Positions 8,932 to 17,901 are shown, numbered from the stretch's first letter. The stretch is 40,168 nucleotides of DNA from Candidatus Methylomirabilis lanthanidiphila (GCA_902196205.1 CABIKM010000044.1:1-40168); one strand, 5' to 3'. The notes: generated by a model from the letters alone, not told the origin. Made by a program: numbers and translations.

Positions 8932-9942
8932 CTACAGGCGGCTGGGCCGTACTTTCTCTAAACCCACCAGAGTTTTTCCGGACTGCAGCAAGTCGATAAA
9001 CTGCTCTACCAATCTGGGATCACATGAACCCTCTTCTGAGGCCTGCCTCATGATTGATACAACCTGGTAGCTCTCGAGCTGGGGCTTATAGGGCCTGGCC
9101 GTCATCAGCGCGTCGTAGATATCAACGGCCTGAATGATCCGGGCAGCAAGCGGAATCTCCTCTCCCTGCAAGCCGTCGGGATACCCGCTGCCGTCCCACC
9201 GTTCATGGTGGTGACGAATGATGGGGAGAACAAATTTCAGCGACTTCAGCGGCTTACAGATCCGCTCGCCGATAATCGGATGTTCTCGTATAATCCGCGA
9301 CTCCTCCTCAGTCAATTCCGAACGCTTATTCAGGATTGACTCCGGAACCGCAATCTTGCCGACGTCGTGCAGATAGCCTCCGCGATGTAGCGCCTTCAGT
9401 TGCTCCAGGGGAAGCCCCAGGCTTCGGCCAAGCGCAACCGAGTACCGGGATAATCGCTCGCAGTGCCCGTCGGTGTACGCATCCTTCGCCTCGACACTCA
9501 GAGCCAGCGTACACAATATATCCTCCGCATCCTCCAACTCATCAGTGATCTGCTTGAGCTTCAGCAGGGATCGAACCCTCGCGCTCAACTCCGCCGGGTG
9601 AAACGGCTTACTTAAAAAGTCGTCAGCCCCGACCTCGATACCACGGATTCTGTCTTGCAGATCACTGAGGGAGGTGATCATCACAATGGGGATGAGCCTG
9701 GTTCGCTCGTCCTGCTTGAGCCGAGCACAGACCTCAAACCCGCTCATACCCGGCATAATGACATCAAGCAGGATAAGATCCGGCGACCTGGCCGTCACTA
9801 ATTCAAGAGCCCGCTCCCCATCCAGGGCCAAGATGATCTCATAACCCTGAGGGGCCAGGATTGTCTCCACCAACGTGGTGTTGACCTCCTGGTCGTCGAC
9901 CACCAAAATCGTCCCACGAGGCAGGGGCGCTGGTGTTATCAA
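8932..9942 (-). CDS. Response regulator with HD-GYP phosphodiesterase domain
   Basis: The receiver domain (residues 10-125) has the acidic pair VVDD, phosphoacceptor Asp60 in LILLDVIMPG and the lysine of LSKPFHP. The HD-GYP domain (about 150-320) has HDVGKIAVP, REHPIIGERI and HHHERWDGSGYPDGLQGEEIP, as in active cyclic di-GMP phosphodiesterases. The protein should therefore degrade cyclic di-GMP (or a related dinucleotide) under control of a sensor kinase; none is encoded nearby. Translation starts at TTG (9942), which overlaps the lipB stop as TTGA and has a GGAGG six bases upstream within lipB. It is the last gene of the lipA-pdh operon, an unusual place for a signalling protein. Confidence 0.92.
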   Translation of the reverse strand: MITPAPLPRGTILVVDDQEVNTTLVETILAPQGYEIILALDGERALELVTARSPDLILLDVIMPGMSGFEVCARLKQDERTRLIPIVMITSLSDLQDRIRGIEVGADDFLSKPFHPAELSARVRSLLKLKQITDELEDAEDILCTLALSVEAKDAYTDGHCERLSRYSVALGRSLGLPLEQLKALHRGGYLHDVGKIAVPESILNKRSELTEEESRIIREHPIIGERICKPLKSLKFVLPIIRHHHERWDGSGYPDGLQGEEIPLAARIIQAVDIYDALMTARPYKPQLESYQVVSIMRQASEEGSCDPRLVEQFIDLLQSGKTLVGLEKVRPSRL

Positions 9943-10676
9943 CGTATGCCTCCAACGATTGCCGACTCATTGCTGTCGCTCATGTCGGCGTCACCGCTTC
10001 TGGCGTCGGAACGCTCCGACAGCAGCGCAGGCACAAACGCTATCCCGAACTCAGCCTCAAAACGTTCGGTCAGCGCTGCCGTCACCTCACGAATCGAGAT
10101 TGGACGACACAACTCCTGCGTCATGCTTGTCATCCTGACGCCCTGAATACCACAGGGAACGATCAGCTCGAAGGGCGTCAGATCCATATCAACATTCAGC
10201 GCAAAGCCATGGCGGGTCACCCACCGACCGACATGAATCCCCAACGAGGCGATCTTACGATCGCCAACCCAGACGCCCGTTCGCCCGCGTGATCGACCGG
10301 CGGCAATCCCAAAGTCCGACAGGGTGACGATCAGGACCTCCTCAAGCTGCCGAAGATATCGATGGACATCACGCCCATGATCGGTCAGGTTGAGGATCGG
10401 ATATCCTACCAACTGGCCGGGGCCATGATAGGTCATATCGCCGCCGCGCTCTACCTCGAAGAATTCGACCCCCATCTGCGCAAGAGAGGATTCTGGTACG
10501 CGGAGGTTGGCCTTCTGTCCGGCCCGTCCTAGGGTGATCACCGGCAGATGCTGGACCAAGAGGAGCATATCACCCAGACGGTCTTCAGCTCGAAGGGTCG
10601 CCAGTCGCCGCTGCAGGGTAAGCGCTTCGGCATAGGGTATAGTCCCCAGCTCGATCAGACTACAGGTGCGCATCAT
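9939..10676 (-). CDS. lipB: Octanoyl-[ACP]:protein transferase
   Basis: LipB moves octanoyl from acyl carrier protein to the lipoyl domains of 2-oxoacid dehydrogenases; LipA then inserts sulfur. The 245 residues include the family block RGGDMTYHGPGQLVGYPILNL, the catalytic lysine in KIASLGIHVGRWVTRHG and the catalytic cysteine in VPCGIQGVRMTSM. Two ATG codons in tandem (10676 and 10673) could start it. It follows lpd across a heptad inverted repeat and overlaps the HD-GYP gene. The substrate is almost certainly the E2 subunit encoded in the same operon. Confidence 0.95.
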   Translation of the reverse strand: MMRTCSLIELGTIPYAEALTLQRRLATLRAEDRLGDMLLLVQHLPVITLGRAGQKANLRVPESSLAQMGVEFFEVERGGDMTYHGPGQLVGYPILNLTDHGRDVHRYLRQLEEVLIVTLSDFGIAAGRSRGRTGVWVGDRKIASLGIHVGRWVTRHGFALNVDMDLTPFELIVPCGIQGVRMTSMTQELCRPISIREVTAALTERFEAEFGIAFVPALLSERSDARSGDADMSDSNESAIVGGIR

Positions 10677-10684
10677 CAGTGACG

Positions 10685-10778
10685 GGGTTTAGGGTTTCGG
10701 GTTTGGGGCTCGGGGTTGAGGACGCCTCGGAGAAACCTTTTAGACTCCATACCTATACCCCACACCCTAACCCCTGTC
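10685..10778. repeat. Heptad array with inverted arms, GGGTTTN type
   Basis: In the lpd-lipB gap, the left arm is GGGTTTA, GGGTTTC, GGGTTTG, GGGCTCG, GGGTTGA (10685-10719). The right arm (10751-10778) is ACCTATA, CCCCACA, CCCTAAC, CCCTGTC, roughly its reverse complement. The transcript could fold into an imperfect hairpin with a loop of about 31 bases. There is no T-run typical of a rho-independent terminator. Confidence 0.75.
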
Positions 10779-12188
10779 TTACATGTGGATGGCCCGACCT
10801 AGGGCCGCTAATGCAGCCTCACTCACCGCCTCGGACAGCGTCGGATGAGCATGGATCGACCCGGCAATCTCCTCCGGGGTTGCCTCCATAGAGATCGCCA
10901 GGCCGGCCTCGGCGATCAGTTCGGTAGCCTGAGCGCCGACGATATGTACACCCAGGATCTCGCCGTGGGTCGCATCGGCGATCACCTTAATGATTCCTTC
11001 GGTCTCGCCCAGGGCGATCGCCATCCCGCTGGCGCTGAACGGAAACCGACCGACACGGATGGTGTGCCCCTCGGCCCTGGCCTTCGCCTCTGTCAGACCG
11101 ACGCTGGCAACCTGCGGATGGCAGTACGTGCAGCTCGGGATCTTTGCAACATTGATCGCCTCCCCATCGTCCAACTTGGCCATCCGCTCGACTGCCCTGA
11201 TTCCATCGTGAGATGCCTTGTGGGCCAGGAGCGGCGCGCCGACCAGATCGCCGATGGCGTAGATGCCGGGAACACTGGACTCCATCCGTTCGTCAACCGC
11301 AACAAACCCATTCTTCGTCGCGACGCCCAGCTCTTTCAAGCCGCCCACCTCGGAGTTCGGCATCCTGCCGACCGCCACCAGGACGGTCTCGCCCGGCAGC
11401 TCCTGACTTTTACCGTTGCTCGATACCGTGACCCTGGCCTGTCCTGCCTCGACGGCTATCCGCTCAACGCTTGTGTTGGTGAGGATTGTTATTCCCTTTT
11501 TGGTCAAGGCGCGGTGCAGAAGCGCCGTGATCTCCTCGTCTTCATAGGGCAGGATCGTGGGAAGCAACTCAACAAGGGTGACAGCCGTGCCATAGGCCTG
11601 ATAGATGTCGGCGAACTCTACACCGATCGCTCCGCCACCGATAATAATCATCGAGGCAGGCGCCCGGTCCAGCAGCATCGCCTCAGTGCTGGTGAGCACA
11701 ACCTTGCCATCGACCGCGACGTGCGGTAGCAGCCTGGGCCTCGATCCGGTTGCCAGAAGGATCCGTTCTGCGCGGATCGCCTCATGCGTCTTGCCGTCCC
11801 TGTCAGAAATCTCCAGTTCCTTGGCCGAGGTGAAACGGGCTTCCCCGGAAAAAAGCGCGACCTTGTTCTTCCGCATCAGGAACTCAATCCCTTTGGACAG
11901 GCGCTCAGCTTTCTCGCGGCTGCGCTTGACGGCGATGCCGAAGTCGGCCCGGATATTGTCCGCCTGAACCCCAAACTCCCCGGCGCGGCGCATGAGGGAC
12001 AGCACATGCGCGCTCTGAAGCAATACCTTTGTCGGGATACATCCCCAGTTGAGACAGACTCCGCCCAACCGATCCCGCTCGACGAGAGCCACCCGCATTC
12101 CAAGTTGGGCGGCTCGGACCGATGCAACGTAGCCGCCAGGTCCCGCCCCGATCACCGCAAGATCAAATGTCCGTTCGTTCTGTCCCAT
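10779..12188 (-). CDS. lpd: Dihydrolipoyl dehydrogenase (E3)
   Basis: E3 reoxidises the dihydrolipoyl groups of E2 and reduces NAD+. The 469 residues hold an FAD-binding GAGPGG near residue 14, the redox disulfide LGGVCLNWGCIPTK (Cys45 and Cys50), a second Rossmann motif GGGAIGVEFADIY, FAD motif GIYAIGDL, and the C-terminal interface with the catalytic pair in HAHPTLSEAV. The ATG lies 11 bases after the aceF stop. As the only E3 in the operon it serves the adjacent pyruvate dehydrogenase, perhaps also other lipoyl enzymes elsewhere. Confidence 0.96.
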   Translation of the reverse strand: MGQNERTFDLAVIGAGPGGYVASVRAAQLGMRVALVERDRLGGVCLNWGCIPTKVLLQSAHVLSLMRRAGEFGVQADNIRADFGIAVKRSREKAERLSKGIEFLMRKNKVALFSGEARFTSAKELEISDRDGKTHEAIRAERILLATGSRPRLLPHVAVDGKVVLTSTEAMLLDRAPASMIIIGGGAIGVEFADIYQAYGTAVTLVELLPTILPYEDEEITALLHRALTKKGITILTNTSVERIAVEAGQARVTVSSNGKSQELPGETVLVAVGRMPNSEVGGLKELGVATKNGFVAVDERMESSVPGIYAIGDLVGAPLLAHKASHDGIRAVERMAKLDDGEAINVAKIPSCTYCHPQVASVGLTEAKARAEGHTIRVGRFPFSASGMAIALGETEGIIKVIADATHGEILGVHIVGAQATELIAEAGLAISMEATPEEIAGSIHAHPTLSEAVSEAALAALGRAIHM

Positions 12189-12199
12189 CCCGCCGCCGA

Positions 12200-13456
12200 T
12201 TACAGTACGAGGTGAAGGGGATGCTCAAGCAGCCACTTCACCTCCTGGAGGAACGTTGCCCCTGTCGCCCCATCCACCGCCCGATGATCGCATGACAACG
12301 TCATCCGCATCCGCTGAGCGATCTGCACTGTTCCATTCACAACAACCGGTTTATTCTGAATTCTGCCGATAGCCAGGATGGCGGCCTCCGGGGGGTTGAT
12401 GATCGCAGTAAACTCATCGATTTCATACATGCCAAGGTTCGACACGGTAAAGGTCGCTCCGGTATACTCTTCAGGCCGCAACTTCAAAGCCCTGGCCCGC
12501 TCGACCAGGCTCTTCGCCTCGCTGGCGATCTGCATCAGGCTTTTCCGGCCGCAGTCGCGCAACACCGGGTTGATCAATCCCTCCTCAAGCGCGACCGCAA
12601 TACCGATATTGACCTGAGAATAGACGCGAATCCGATCATCCATGAATGACACATTCATCGCCGGGTGTCGCCCCAGCGCCATCGCCACGGCCCTGATGAT
12701 GATGTCGGTAAAGGTGACCTTAAGGTCCGACGCCTGGACCTGCATCGCCTCACGCAACTCCGCCGCCTTCTCCATCGCCACCTCGACCGTCAGATAGAAG
12801 TGGGGTACGGTCGCCATACTCTGAGCTACGCGCTTGGCGATCGCCCGACGCATCGGCGAAAGCTCCCGGTCTTCAAACTCTACCGGTGACGTCGATGGGG
12901 CCCTCGCAACGGCTCGCTCCGCCGTCATCGGGGTCGGTGAGATCGACGGCGCCCGCCGACCGGTCGCCGTCGTGACCGACGTCACAGCATCTACATCACG
13001 GCGGATGACCCTTCCGCCGGGTCCGGACCCCTTGACGACAGCCAGGTCGATCCCCTGCGCGCGCGCGAGCCGCCTCGCCAGGGGCGACGCTTTCACGCGC
13101 CCGGACGTCACCATCTGATGCGCAGGAGCAAGCGGCGTAGACGCGCCCGACTGAGCCGACATCGCGGTCTGAATCGCTGAGCCCGCCACCGAAGACAGCA
13201 ACGCCGAGATATCCTCATCCGCTTCGGCAATCACTCCGATCTGGCGGCCGACCGGCGCCGACTGGCCGGCCCCGATAAGAATCTTCCGAAGGATACCAGA
13301 CCCAAAGGCTTCCATCTCAATGTCGGCCTTGTCGGTTTGGACCTCCGCGATGATGTCACCTCCCTCGACCCGGTCCCCCTCTTTCTTCAGCCATCGAAGG
13401 ATCTTTCCCTCCTCCATGGTATCGCTCAACCGGGGCATGACCACAGATATGGCCAT
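12200..13456 (-). CDS. Pyruvate dehydrogenase E2, dihydrolipoamide acetyltransferase
   Basis: E2 transfers the acetyl group from E1 to CoA and forms the core of the complex. The 418 residues contain one lipoyl domain (1-80, lipoylated Lys43 in QTDKADIEME), an Ala/Pro/Ser/Thr-rich linker, a peripheral subunit-binding domain (about 117-155, ASPLARRLARAQGIDL and GSGPGGRVIRRDV), a second linker, and the acyltransferase domain ending with the catalytic DHRAVDGATGA. The neighbouring E1 genes are of the alpha2beta2 type, so pyruvate is the likeliest substrate, though acetoin dehydrogenase subunits look similar. Confidence 0.93.
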   Translation of the reverse strand: MAISVVMPRLSDTMEEGKILRWLKKEGDRVEGGDIIAEVQTDKADIEMEAFGSGILRKILIGAGQSAPVGRQIGVIAEADEDISALLSSVAGSAIQTAMSAQSGASTPLAPAHQMVTSGRVKASPLARRLARAQGIDLAVVKGSGPGGRVIRRDVDAVTSVTTATGRRAPSISPTPMTAERAVARAPSTSPVEFEDRELSPMRRAIAKRVAQSMATVPHFYLTVEVAMEKAAELREAMQVQASDLKVTFTDIIIRAVAMALGRHPAMNVSFMDDRIRVYSQVNIGIAVALEEGLINPVLRDCGRKSLMQIASEAKSLVERARALKLRPEEYTGATFTVSNLGMYEIDEFTAIINPPEAAILAIGRIQNKPVVVNGTVQIAQRMRMTLSCDHRAVDGATGATFLQEVKWLLEHPLHLVL

Positions 13457-13486
13457 CGTCCGCTTCTACCCTCCTCTCGTTGGTAC

Positions 13487-13586
13487 GGGATTCAAGGTTT
13501 CGAGTTTGGAGTTTTGAGTTTCGGGGTAGACTCAGCTTTTCGTCCGAGGGTTTCCCCTAAACGCAAAACTCGAAACTCAAAACTCT
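13487..13586. repeat. Heptad array with inverted arms, GAGTTTN type
   Basis: In the pdhB-aceF gap, the left arm (to 13521) reads AAGGTTT, CGAGTTT, GGAGTTT, TGAGTTT. The right arm (13559-13586) reads AAACGCA, AAACTCG, AAACTCA, AAACTCT, close to its reverse complement. The array nearly fills the space between the two genes. Confidence 0.8.
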
Positions 13587-13588
13587 AT

Positions 13589-14566
13589 CTAGACGGCCAG
13601 GACCTTCTTTACCGCCGCCACCAGCCGCTCCTTACTCGGAATCTTCGCGCGCTCCAGATTCTTCGCATACGGTGTCGGGGCATTCGCACCGGTGACCCGC
13701 TCTACCGGCGCGTCCAAGTAATCAAAGGCCTGTTCGGAAATGATGGATCCGATCCCCGACCCGATCCCGGCAAACCCGGCACCGGACTCCATGACAACAG
13801 CTCGATTCGTCTTTTTGACCGACTCGATGATGAGATCAATATCCAGCGGGCGAAGCGTACGCGGATCCACTACCTCGACGGAGATCCCCTCTTTCTCCAA
13901 CTCCTCGGCCGTCTGCAACGCCAGGAGGAGCATTGTCGAGTAGGCCACAATCGTGACGTCGCGTCCTTCTCTCTTGATTTCACCAACTCCGAGTGGGATG
14001 GTGTAGTCGCCCTCTGGCACCTCGCCCTTCGTCCCGTACAGCAGCTCCGACTCGATGAAGATGACCGGGTCATCGTCCCGAATCGCGCTCTTGAGGAGTC
14101 CCTTCGCGTCCTTGGGGGTCCCCGGACGCACGATCTTCAGACCGGGAACATGGTAGAAGTACGACTCCATACTCTGTGAGTGCTGAGCCGCCAACTGATG
14201 CGCTGGACCGCCGGGGCCGCGAATGACCATCGGGACATTGAACTGACCGCCGGACATATACAGGATCTTCGCCGCCTGATTGACAATCTGATCGATCGCC
14301 ACCAACGCAAAATTAAAGGTCATCATCTCCACAATCGGCCGCAAGCCAACCATGGCCGCGCCGATACCGATGCCGGTGAACCCGGCCTCGCTGATCGGGG
14401 TATCGATCACCCGCTTCGAACCGAACTCCTCGAGCAGGCCTTGACTGACCTTGTAGGCCCCCTGGTAGAGGCCCACCTCCTCCCCCATCAGGAACACACG
14501 AGGGTCCCGACGCATCTCTTCGCGGAGCGCCTGATTTAGAGCCTCTCGATAGGTAATGATCGCCAT
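13589..14566 (-). CDS. pdhB: Pyruvate dehydrogenase E1 component, beta subunit
   Basis: The E1 beta subunit completes the thiamine diphosphate site that decarboxylates pyruvate. The 325 residues begin MAIITYREALNQALREEM, and include the family blocks LMGEEVGLYQGAYKVSQGL, DTPISEAGFTGIGIGAAMVG, GGPAHQLAAQHSQSMES and VDPRTLRPLD. The ATG at 14566 is chosen: GGAGG lies upstream and the extra upstream residues of the open frame come from inside the pdhA end. It follows pdhA by 16 bases. Confidence 0.95.
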   Translation of the reverse strand: MAIITYREALNQALREEMRRDPRVFLMGEEVGLYQGAYKVSQGLLEEFGSKRVIDTPISEAGFTGIGIGAAMVGLRPIVEMMTFNFALVAIDQIVNQAAKILYMSGGQFNVPMVIRGPGGPAHQLAAQHSQSMESYFYHVPGLKIVRPGTPKDAKGLLKSAIRDDDPVIFIESELLYGTKGEVPEGDYTIPLGVGEIKREGRDVTIVAYSTMLLLALQTAEELEKEGISVEVVDPRTLRPLDIDLIIESVKKTNRAVVMESGAGFAGIGSGIGSIISEQAFDYLDAPVERVTGANAPTPYAKNLERAKIPSKERLVAAVKKVLAV

Positions 14567-14582
14567 ACGCTCGTTCCCTCCC

Positions 14583-15554
14583 TCAGCGCTCTGAGACGTA
14601 GACGTCGGTACACAGCCATTCCACCGGCGGCTCCGGCGAGGCATCGGCGTACCGGATCGCCTCCTCCACCGTCACTCGGACCTCTTTCTCCAGCGCCTTC
14701 CAATCCGACTCCTTGATCATCCTCTCGCCCGTGAGATAATCCCGGAACAGTACGAGCGGATCCCGCTGCTTTTCCCGCTCAATTTCCTCTTTCGTTCGGT
14801 AGGTCCCAGGATCGGCCATCGAGTGTCCCCGGAATCGATACGTCTTCGCCTCAATCAAAGATGGAATCCGCTCCCGCCGCGCCCGCTCAACGGCCGCCCC
14901 TACACACTCCCGAACGGCCAGAACATCCATCCCATCCACCGCCTCGCCGGGCATCCCGTACGCCTCCGCCCGCCGGTACAGATCTTTAACCGGGGTGGCG
15001 CGCTCCACGGCAGTGCCCATGCCGTAGCGGTTGTTCTCACAGATATAGACGATCGGCAGGTGCCACAGGGCCGCTATATTTAGGGCTTCATGAAACACCC
15101 CCTGGTTGACGGCCGCGTCTCCGAAGAAGCAGAGCGTCACCTGATCCTTCCCCTCGTACTGACTCGCGAAGGCGGCGCCGGTCCCGATCGGGATCTGCCC
15201 GGCCACGATCGCATGGCCGCCCAGGAAGTTGCGGGGTTTGTCGAACAGGTGCATCGATCCGCCCTTGCCTTTGCACAGACCGTCTGCCCGGCCGAACAGC
15301 TCCGCCATGATCTTCCCAGGATCGCAGCCCTTAGCCAGAGCGTGGCCATGTTCCCGGTAGCTGGCAATGACGTAGTCGTCCGGTCGTAACACGGAGATGG
15401 CACCTGTCGCCACCGCCTCCTGGCCAATATACAGATGGAGGAAACCGCCGATCTTCCCCATGGCGTACATCTCGGCGCACTTCTCCTCGAACCGGCGCAT
15501 CAGGAGCATCTGTCGAAGCAGATCCACCAGTTCCTTTTGCTCTAACTTCTGCAT
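14583..15554 (-). CDS. pdhA: Pyruvate dehydrogenase E1 component, alpha subunit
   Basis: The E1 alpha subunit binds thiamine diphosphate and carries the regulated loop. The 323 residues show the family start ELVDLLRQMLLMRRFEEK, the block GFLHLYIGQEAVATG, and the diphosphate-magnesium motif GDAAVNQGVFHEALN running on to ICENN, followed by the loop YRFRGHSMADPGTYR. A strong ribosome site (GGGAGGACTGAGCT) precedes the ATG. The start overlaps the lipA 3' end by 13 bases, so lipoate synthesis and E1 expression are linked. Confidence 0.95.
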   Translation of the reverse strand: MQKLEQKELVDLLRQMLLMRRFEEKCAEMYAMGKIGGFLHLYIGQEAVATGAISVLRPDDYVIASYREHGHALAKGCDPGKIMAELFGRADGLCKGKGGSMHLFDKPRNFLGGHAIVAGQIPIGTGAAFASQYEGKDQVTLCFFGDAAVNQGVFHEALNIAALWHLPIVYICENNRYGMGTAVERATPVKDLYRRAEAYGMPGEAVDGMDVLAVRECVGAAVERARRERIPSLIEAKTYRFRGHSMADPGTYRTKEEIEREKQRDPLVLFRDYLTGERMIKESDWKALEKEVRVTVEEAIRYADASPEPPVEWLCTDVYVSER

Positions 15555-16486
15555 AGCTCAGTCCTCCCGCTCTCACGCTTTCGGCTGACTTCCTCAGCCT
15601 GGCCGCGGGCATGGTACGAACTGCGGACCAACGGCCCAGATTCTACGTACTTGAACCCCATTTCTTCTCCAATCACTTTCAACTCCCTGAACTCTTCCGG
15701 AGTATAGTATTTCCTAATCGGCACATGCGCCTGACTCGGCCGCAGGTATTGTCCAAGCGTCAAGATATCGCAATCTGCCTCCCTGAGGTCCGCCATAGTG
15801 CGGAGTAGTTCCGGCCATACCTCACCAAACCCCACAATAATCCCGGACTTGGTTATGATCTCCGGCGCTATGCGCCGCGCCGTGGCCAGTAACTCGATCG
15901 ATCGCTCATAGTCCGATCCTAGGCGTACCTCTTGATACAACCGGGGAATGGTTTCCATGTTGTGGCTGAGAATAGTCGGCGCGGCGTCGACAACGGTTCT
16001 CAGCGCGACCTCACTGCCACGGAAATCAGGAACCAGCACCTCGATACTACAGTCCGGCGAACGCTCCCGAATCTGTCGAATGACGGCCGCGAAGATCTGC
16101 GCACCGCCGTCGGCCAGGTCATCGCGATTGACCGAGGTGATGACCGCATGGGCTAACCCAAGTTCACAAATCGCTGTAGCTACACGATCCGGTTCAGCCA
16201 TATCGAGTTCAGTCGGCCTGCCGTGCGTAGCAGCACAGAAACCGCAGTTGCGGGTGCAGATCTCGCCAAGGATGAGGAACGTGGCCGTAAGCTGCTGCCA
16301 GCACTCGCCGATATTTGGACACAGGGCCTCTTCGCAGATGGTATGAAGCTGCCGCTCTCGGACGAGTCGCTTCAACCGAAGGTAATTGGGTGAGCCGGGA
16401 GCTTTAACCTTTAGCCAGGGTGGCTTGGGTGAGCCGACAATCTCGGGAAGCGACAACAGCGGCGTTGCCTTAACCGGTTGGAGCAC
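15542..16486 (-). CDS. lipA: Lipoyl synthase
   Basis: LipA is a radical SAM enzyme that inserts two sulfurs into the octanoyl chain on lipoyl domains. Both iron-sulfur motifs are present: auxiliary cluster CEEALCPNIGECW and SAM cluster CTRNCGFC, plus the C-terminal RSSYHA serine that ligates the auxiliary cluster. From GTG at 16486 it has 314 residues; GAGG five to six bases upstream supports this start. A GTG at 16507 would add seven residues but has no ribosome site. It is the first gene of the lipA-pdhA-pdhB-aceF-lpd-lipB operon. Confidence 0.94.
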   Translation of the reverse strand: MLQPVKATPLLSLPEIVGSPKPPWLKVKAPGSPNYLRLKRLVRERQLHTICEEALCPNIGECWQQLTATFLILGEICTRNCGFCAATHGRPTELDMAEPDRVATAICELGLAHAVITSVNRDDLADGGAQIFAAVIRQIRERSPDCSIEVLVPDFRGSEVALRTVVDAAPTILSHNMETIPRLYQEVRLGSDYERSIELLATARRIAPEIITKSGIIVGFGEVWPELLRTMADLREADCDILTLGQYLRPSQAHVPIRKYYTPEEFRELKVIGEEMGFKYVESGPLVRSSYHARGQAEEVSRKRESGRTELCRS

Positions 16487-16564
16487 AAATGCCTCGTTTG
16501 AGCCCACAAAATTGATTGGTCGAGTCGCCGTTTGGGTAGGCGGAATCCAGGCGCGCTGTGTGTT

Positions 16565-16593
16565 TTTGTATCATGTCTCCACCCATCTGTCAA
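16565..16593 (-). promoter_or_regulatory. Probable sigma-70 promoter of the lipA-pdh operon
   Basis: On the minus strand TTGACA (16593-16588, perfect -35), exactly 17 bases, then TACAAA (16570-16565). Transcription would begin near 16558, about 50-70 bases before lipA. The -35 overlaps the area just downstream of the yjbQ-like gene. Confidence 0.6.
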
Positions 16594-16605
16594 TATTCGA
16601 CCAGC

Positions 16606-17007
16606 TTAGCCGATCCGGACGATTACTCGACGATCGCGAGGACCGTCGAACTCCATGAGCATGATGCTCTGCCACGCGCCCAACATCAGTCGCCCCTGCT
16701 TCACCGGCACTGTTTCACTCGGGCCGAGGATGGCCGCTTTGATGTGGGCCGCTGCGTTGCCGTCGATCCGGTCGTGGCGCCAGATCCCCTCCGGGATCAG
16801 CTTCACCAGCGCCTCCTGAAGATCGTCGCCGATGTTCGGGTCGGCATTCTCGTTGATGGTGACCGCCGCAGTCGCATGCGGCACAAAGACACAACAGAGC
16901 CCCTCGTCTAGGCCGCCCTGCGCCGCGATCTCCCGAACCCTCGGCGTAATGTCGATCACTTGAGATAGTTGCGTCGTCTTGATGACGAACTCGCGCATCT
17001 GCGGCAT
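16606..17007 (-). CDS. YjbQ family (UPF0047) protein, copy 1
   Basis: A 133-residue UPF0047 protein with VFVPHATAAVTINENADPN near residues 41-59 and the block GNAAAHIKAAILGPS followed by GRLMLGAWQSIMLMEFDGP. E. coli YjbQ has promiscuous thiamine phosphate synthase activity; the true role of the family is unsettled. The ATG shares its A with the PHP gene stop (TAATG), so the two are coupled. An in-frame ATG three codons later is also possible. A second, divergent copy lies at 19446-19883. Confidence 0.88.
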   Translation of the reverse strand: MPQMREFVIKTTQLSQVIDITPRVREIAAQGGLDEGLCCVFVPHATAAVTINENADPNIGDDLQEALVKLIPEGIWRHDRIDGNAAAHIKAAILGPSETVPVKQGRLMLGAWQSIMLMEFDGPRDRRVIVRIG

Positions 17008-17861
17008 TATCCGGCCTGCGCTCGAACGGGTGTAGTGCGGGGCGCAGCGTGCGCGGCGAGCAACTCTTCGAATCGTGCCTCCGGCAGGGCCGGTCTCCCA
17101 AGCCCTATCGAGCGGAGACCCTCGGTGCCGTGGTAGTCGGAGCCGCCGACCGTCAACAGACCGTATTCCAAGCGCATTCGTTCATAGCGGAATACCGATT
17201 CGGTATCATGCTGCGAATGATACACCTCCAAACCATCAAGCCCATGCGGTACAAGGAATGGGATGATCTCGTTGCGGCCATACTCTCCGGGGTGTGCAAG
17301 AGACGCCAGACCTCCAGCCCCCTTGATGGCAGATATCGCCGTAGCGGCAGGAATCCTTGAGCGTTCCACGTAGCCAGGCTTGCCGAACGTCAGATATCGG
17401 TCGAACGCCTCCTTCAGCGACGCCACATATCCGCGCCTGATCATCGCGTGCGCCACATGAGGACGTCCGACTGAGTAGCCTGGCGCCGACCTCACAATCT
17501 CATCAGCGTCCAACGGGAGGCCAAGAACCCAGAGCTTCGCGATCATGCGATGAATCCTCTCGATTCGGTCGTTGCGAGAGGCAGCAAGGAATTCGGCCAG
17601 ACGCGTATCGTTCGGATCGATGAAGTGTCCGAGGATGTGCACCTCCAGATCGTCCACATGCGCGGTGATCTCAACGCCTGGAACAAACTGCACCCCTATC
17701 CGCGCAGCTTCCGCGTCTGCTGCAGGCAACCCTTCCAGGGTGTCGTGATCGGTCACAGCGAGGACCGCAACGTCAGACTGTTTCGCCAGACCGATAAGTT
17801 CTTGCGGGGACAGTCGGCCGTCTGAGGCAGTCGAGTGAGTATGCAGATCGATCAGGCGCAT
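17007..17861 (-). CDS. PHP-domain phosphoesterase (TrpH/RNase AM-like)
   Basis: 284 residues with the PHP metal motifs: DLHTHSTASDGRLSP at the N-terminus, VTDHDTLEGLPAA, the glutamate of FVPGVEITAH, ASLAHPGEYG and the final GGSDYHGTE. This is the layout of the YciV/TrpH subfamily, which in E. coli removes nucleotides from short RNAs and hydrolyses 3',5'-bisphosphonucleotides. That activity is inferred by family. The stop is fused to the start of the yjbQ-like gene. Upstream lies fdhD across a small heptad array. Confidence 0.9.
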   Translation of the reverse strand: MRLIDLHTHSTASDGRLSPQELIGLAKQSDVAVLAVTDHDTLEGLPAADAEAARIGVQFVPGVEITAHVDDLEVHILGHFIDPNDTRLAEFLAASRNDRIERIHRMIAKLWVLGLPLDADEIVRSAPGYSVGRPHVAHAMIRRGYVASLKEAFDRYLTFGKPGYVERSRIPAATAISAIKGAGGLASLAHPGEYGRNEIIPFLVPHGLDGLEVYHSQHDTESVFRYERMRLEYGLLTVGGSDYHGTEGLRSIGLGRPALPEARFEELLAAHAAPRTTPVRAQAG

Positions 17862-17866
17862 AGGGC

Positions 17867-17901
17867 AAGTGAAAAGTGGCTAGTGGTGAGTGGCTAGGAG
17901 T
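17867..17901. repeat. Heptad array, 5 units, AAGTGGC type
   Basis: AAGTGAA, AAGTGGC, TAGTGGT, GAGTGGC, TAGGAGT across the PHP-fdhD junction. The array runs into fdhD: its reverse complement encodes the last residues LLATHH and the TAG stop. Confidence 0.65.
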
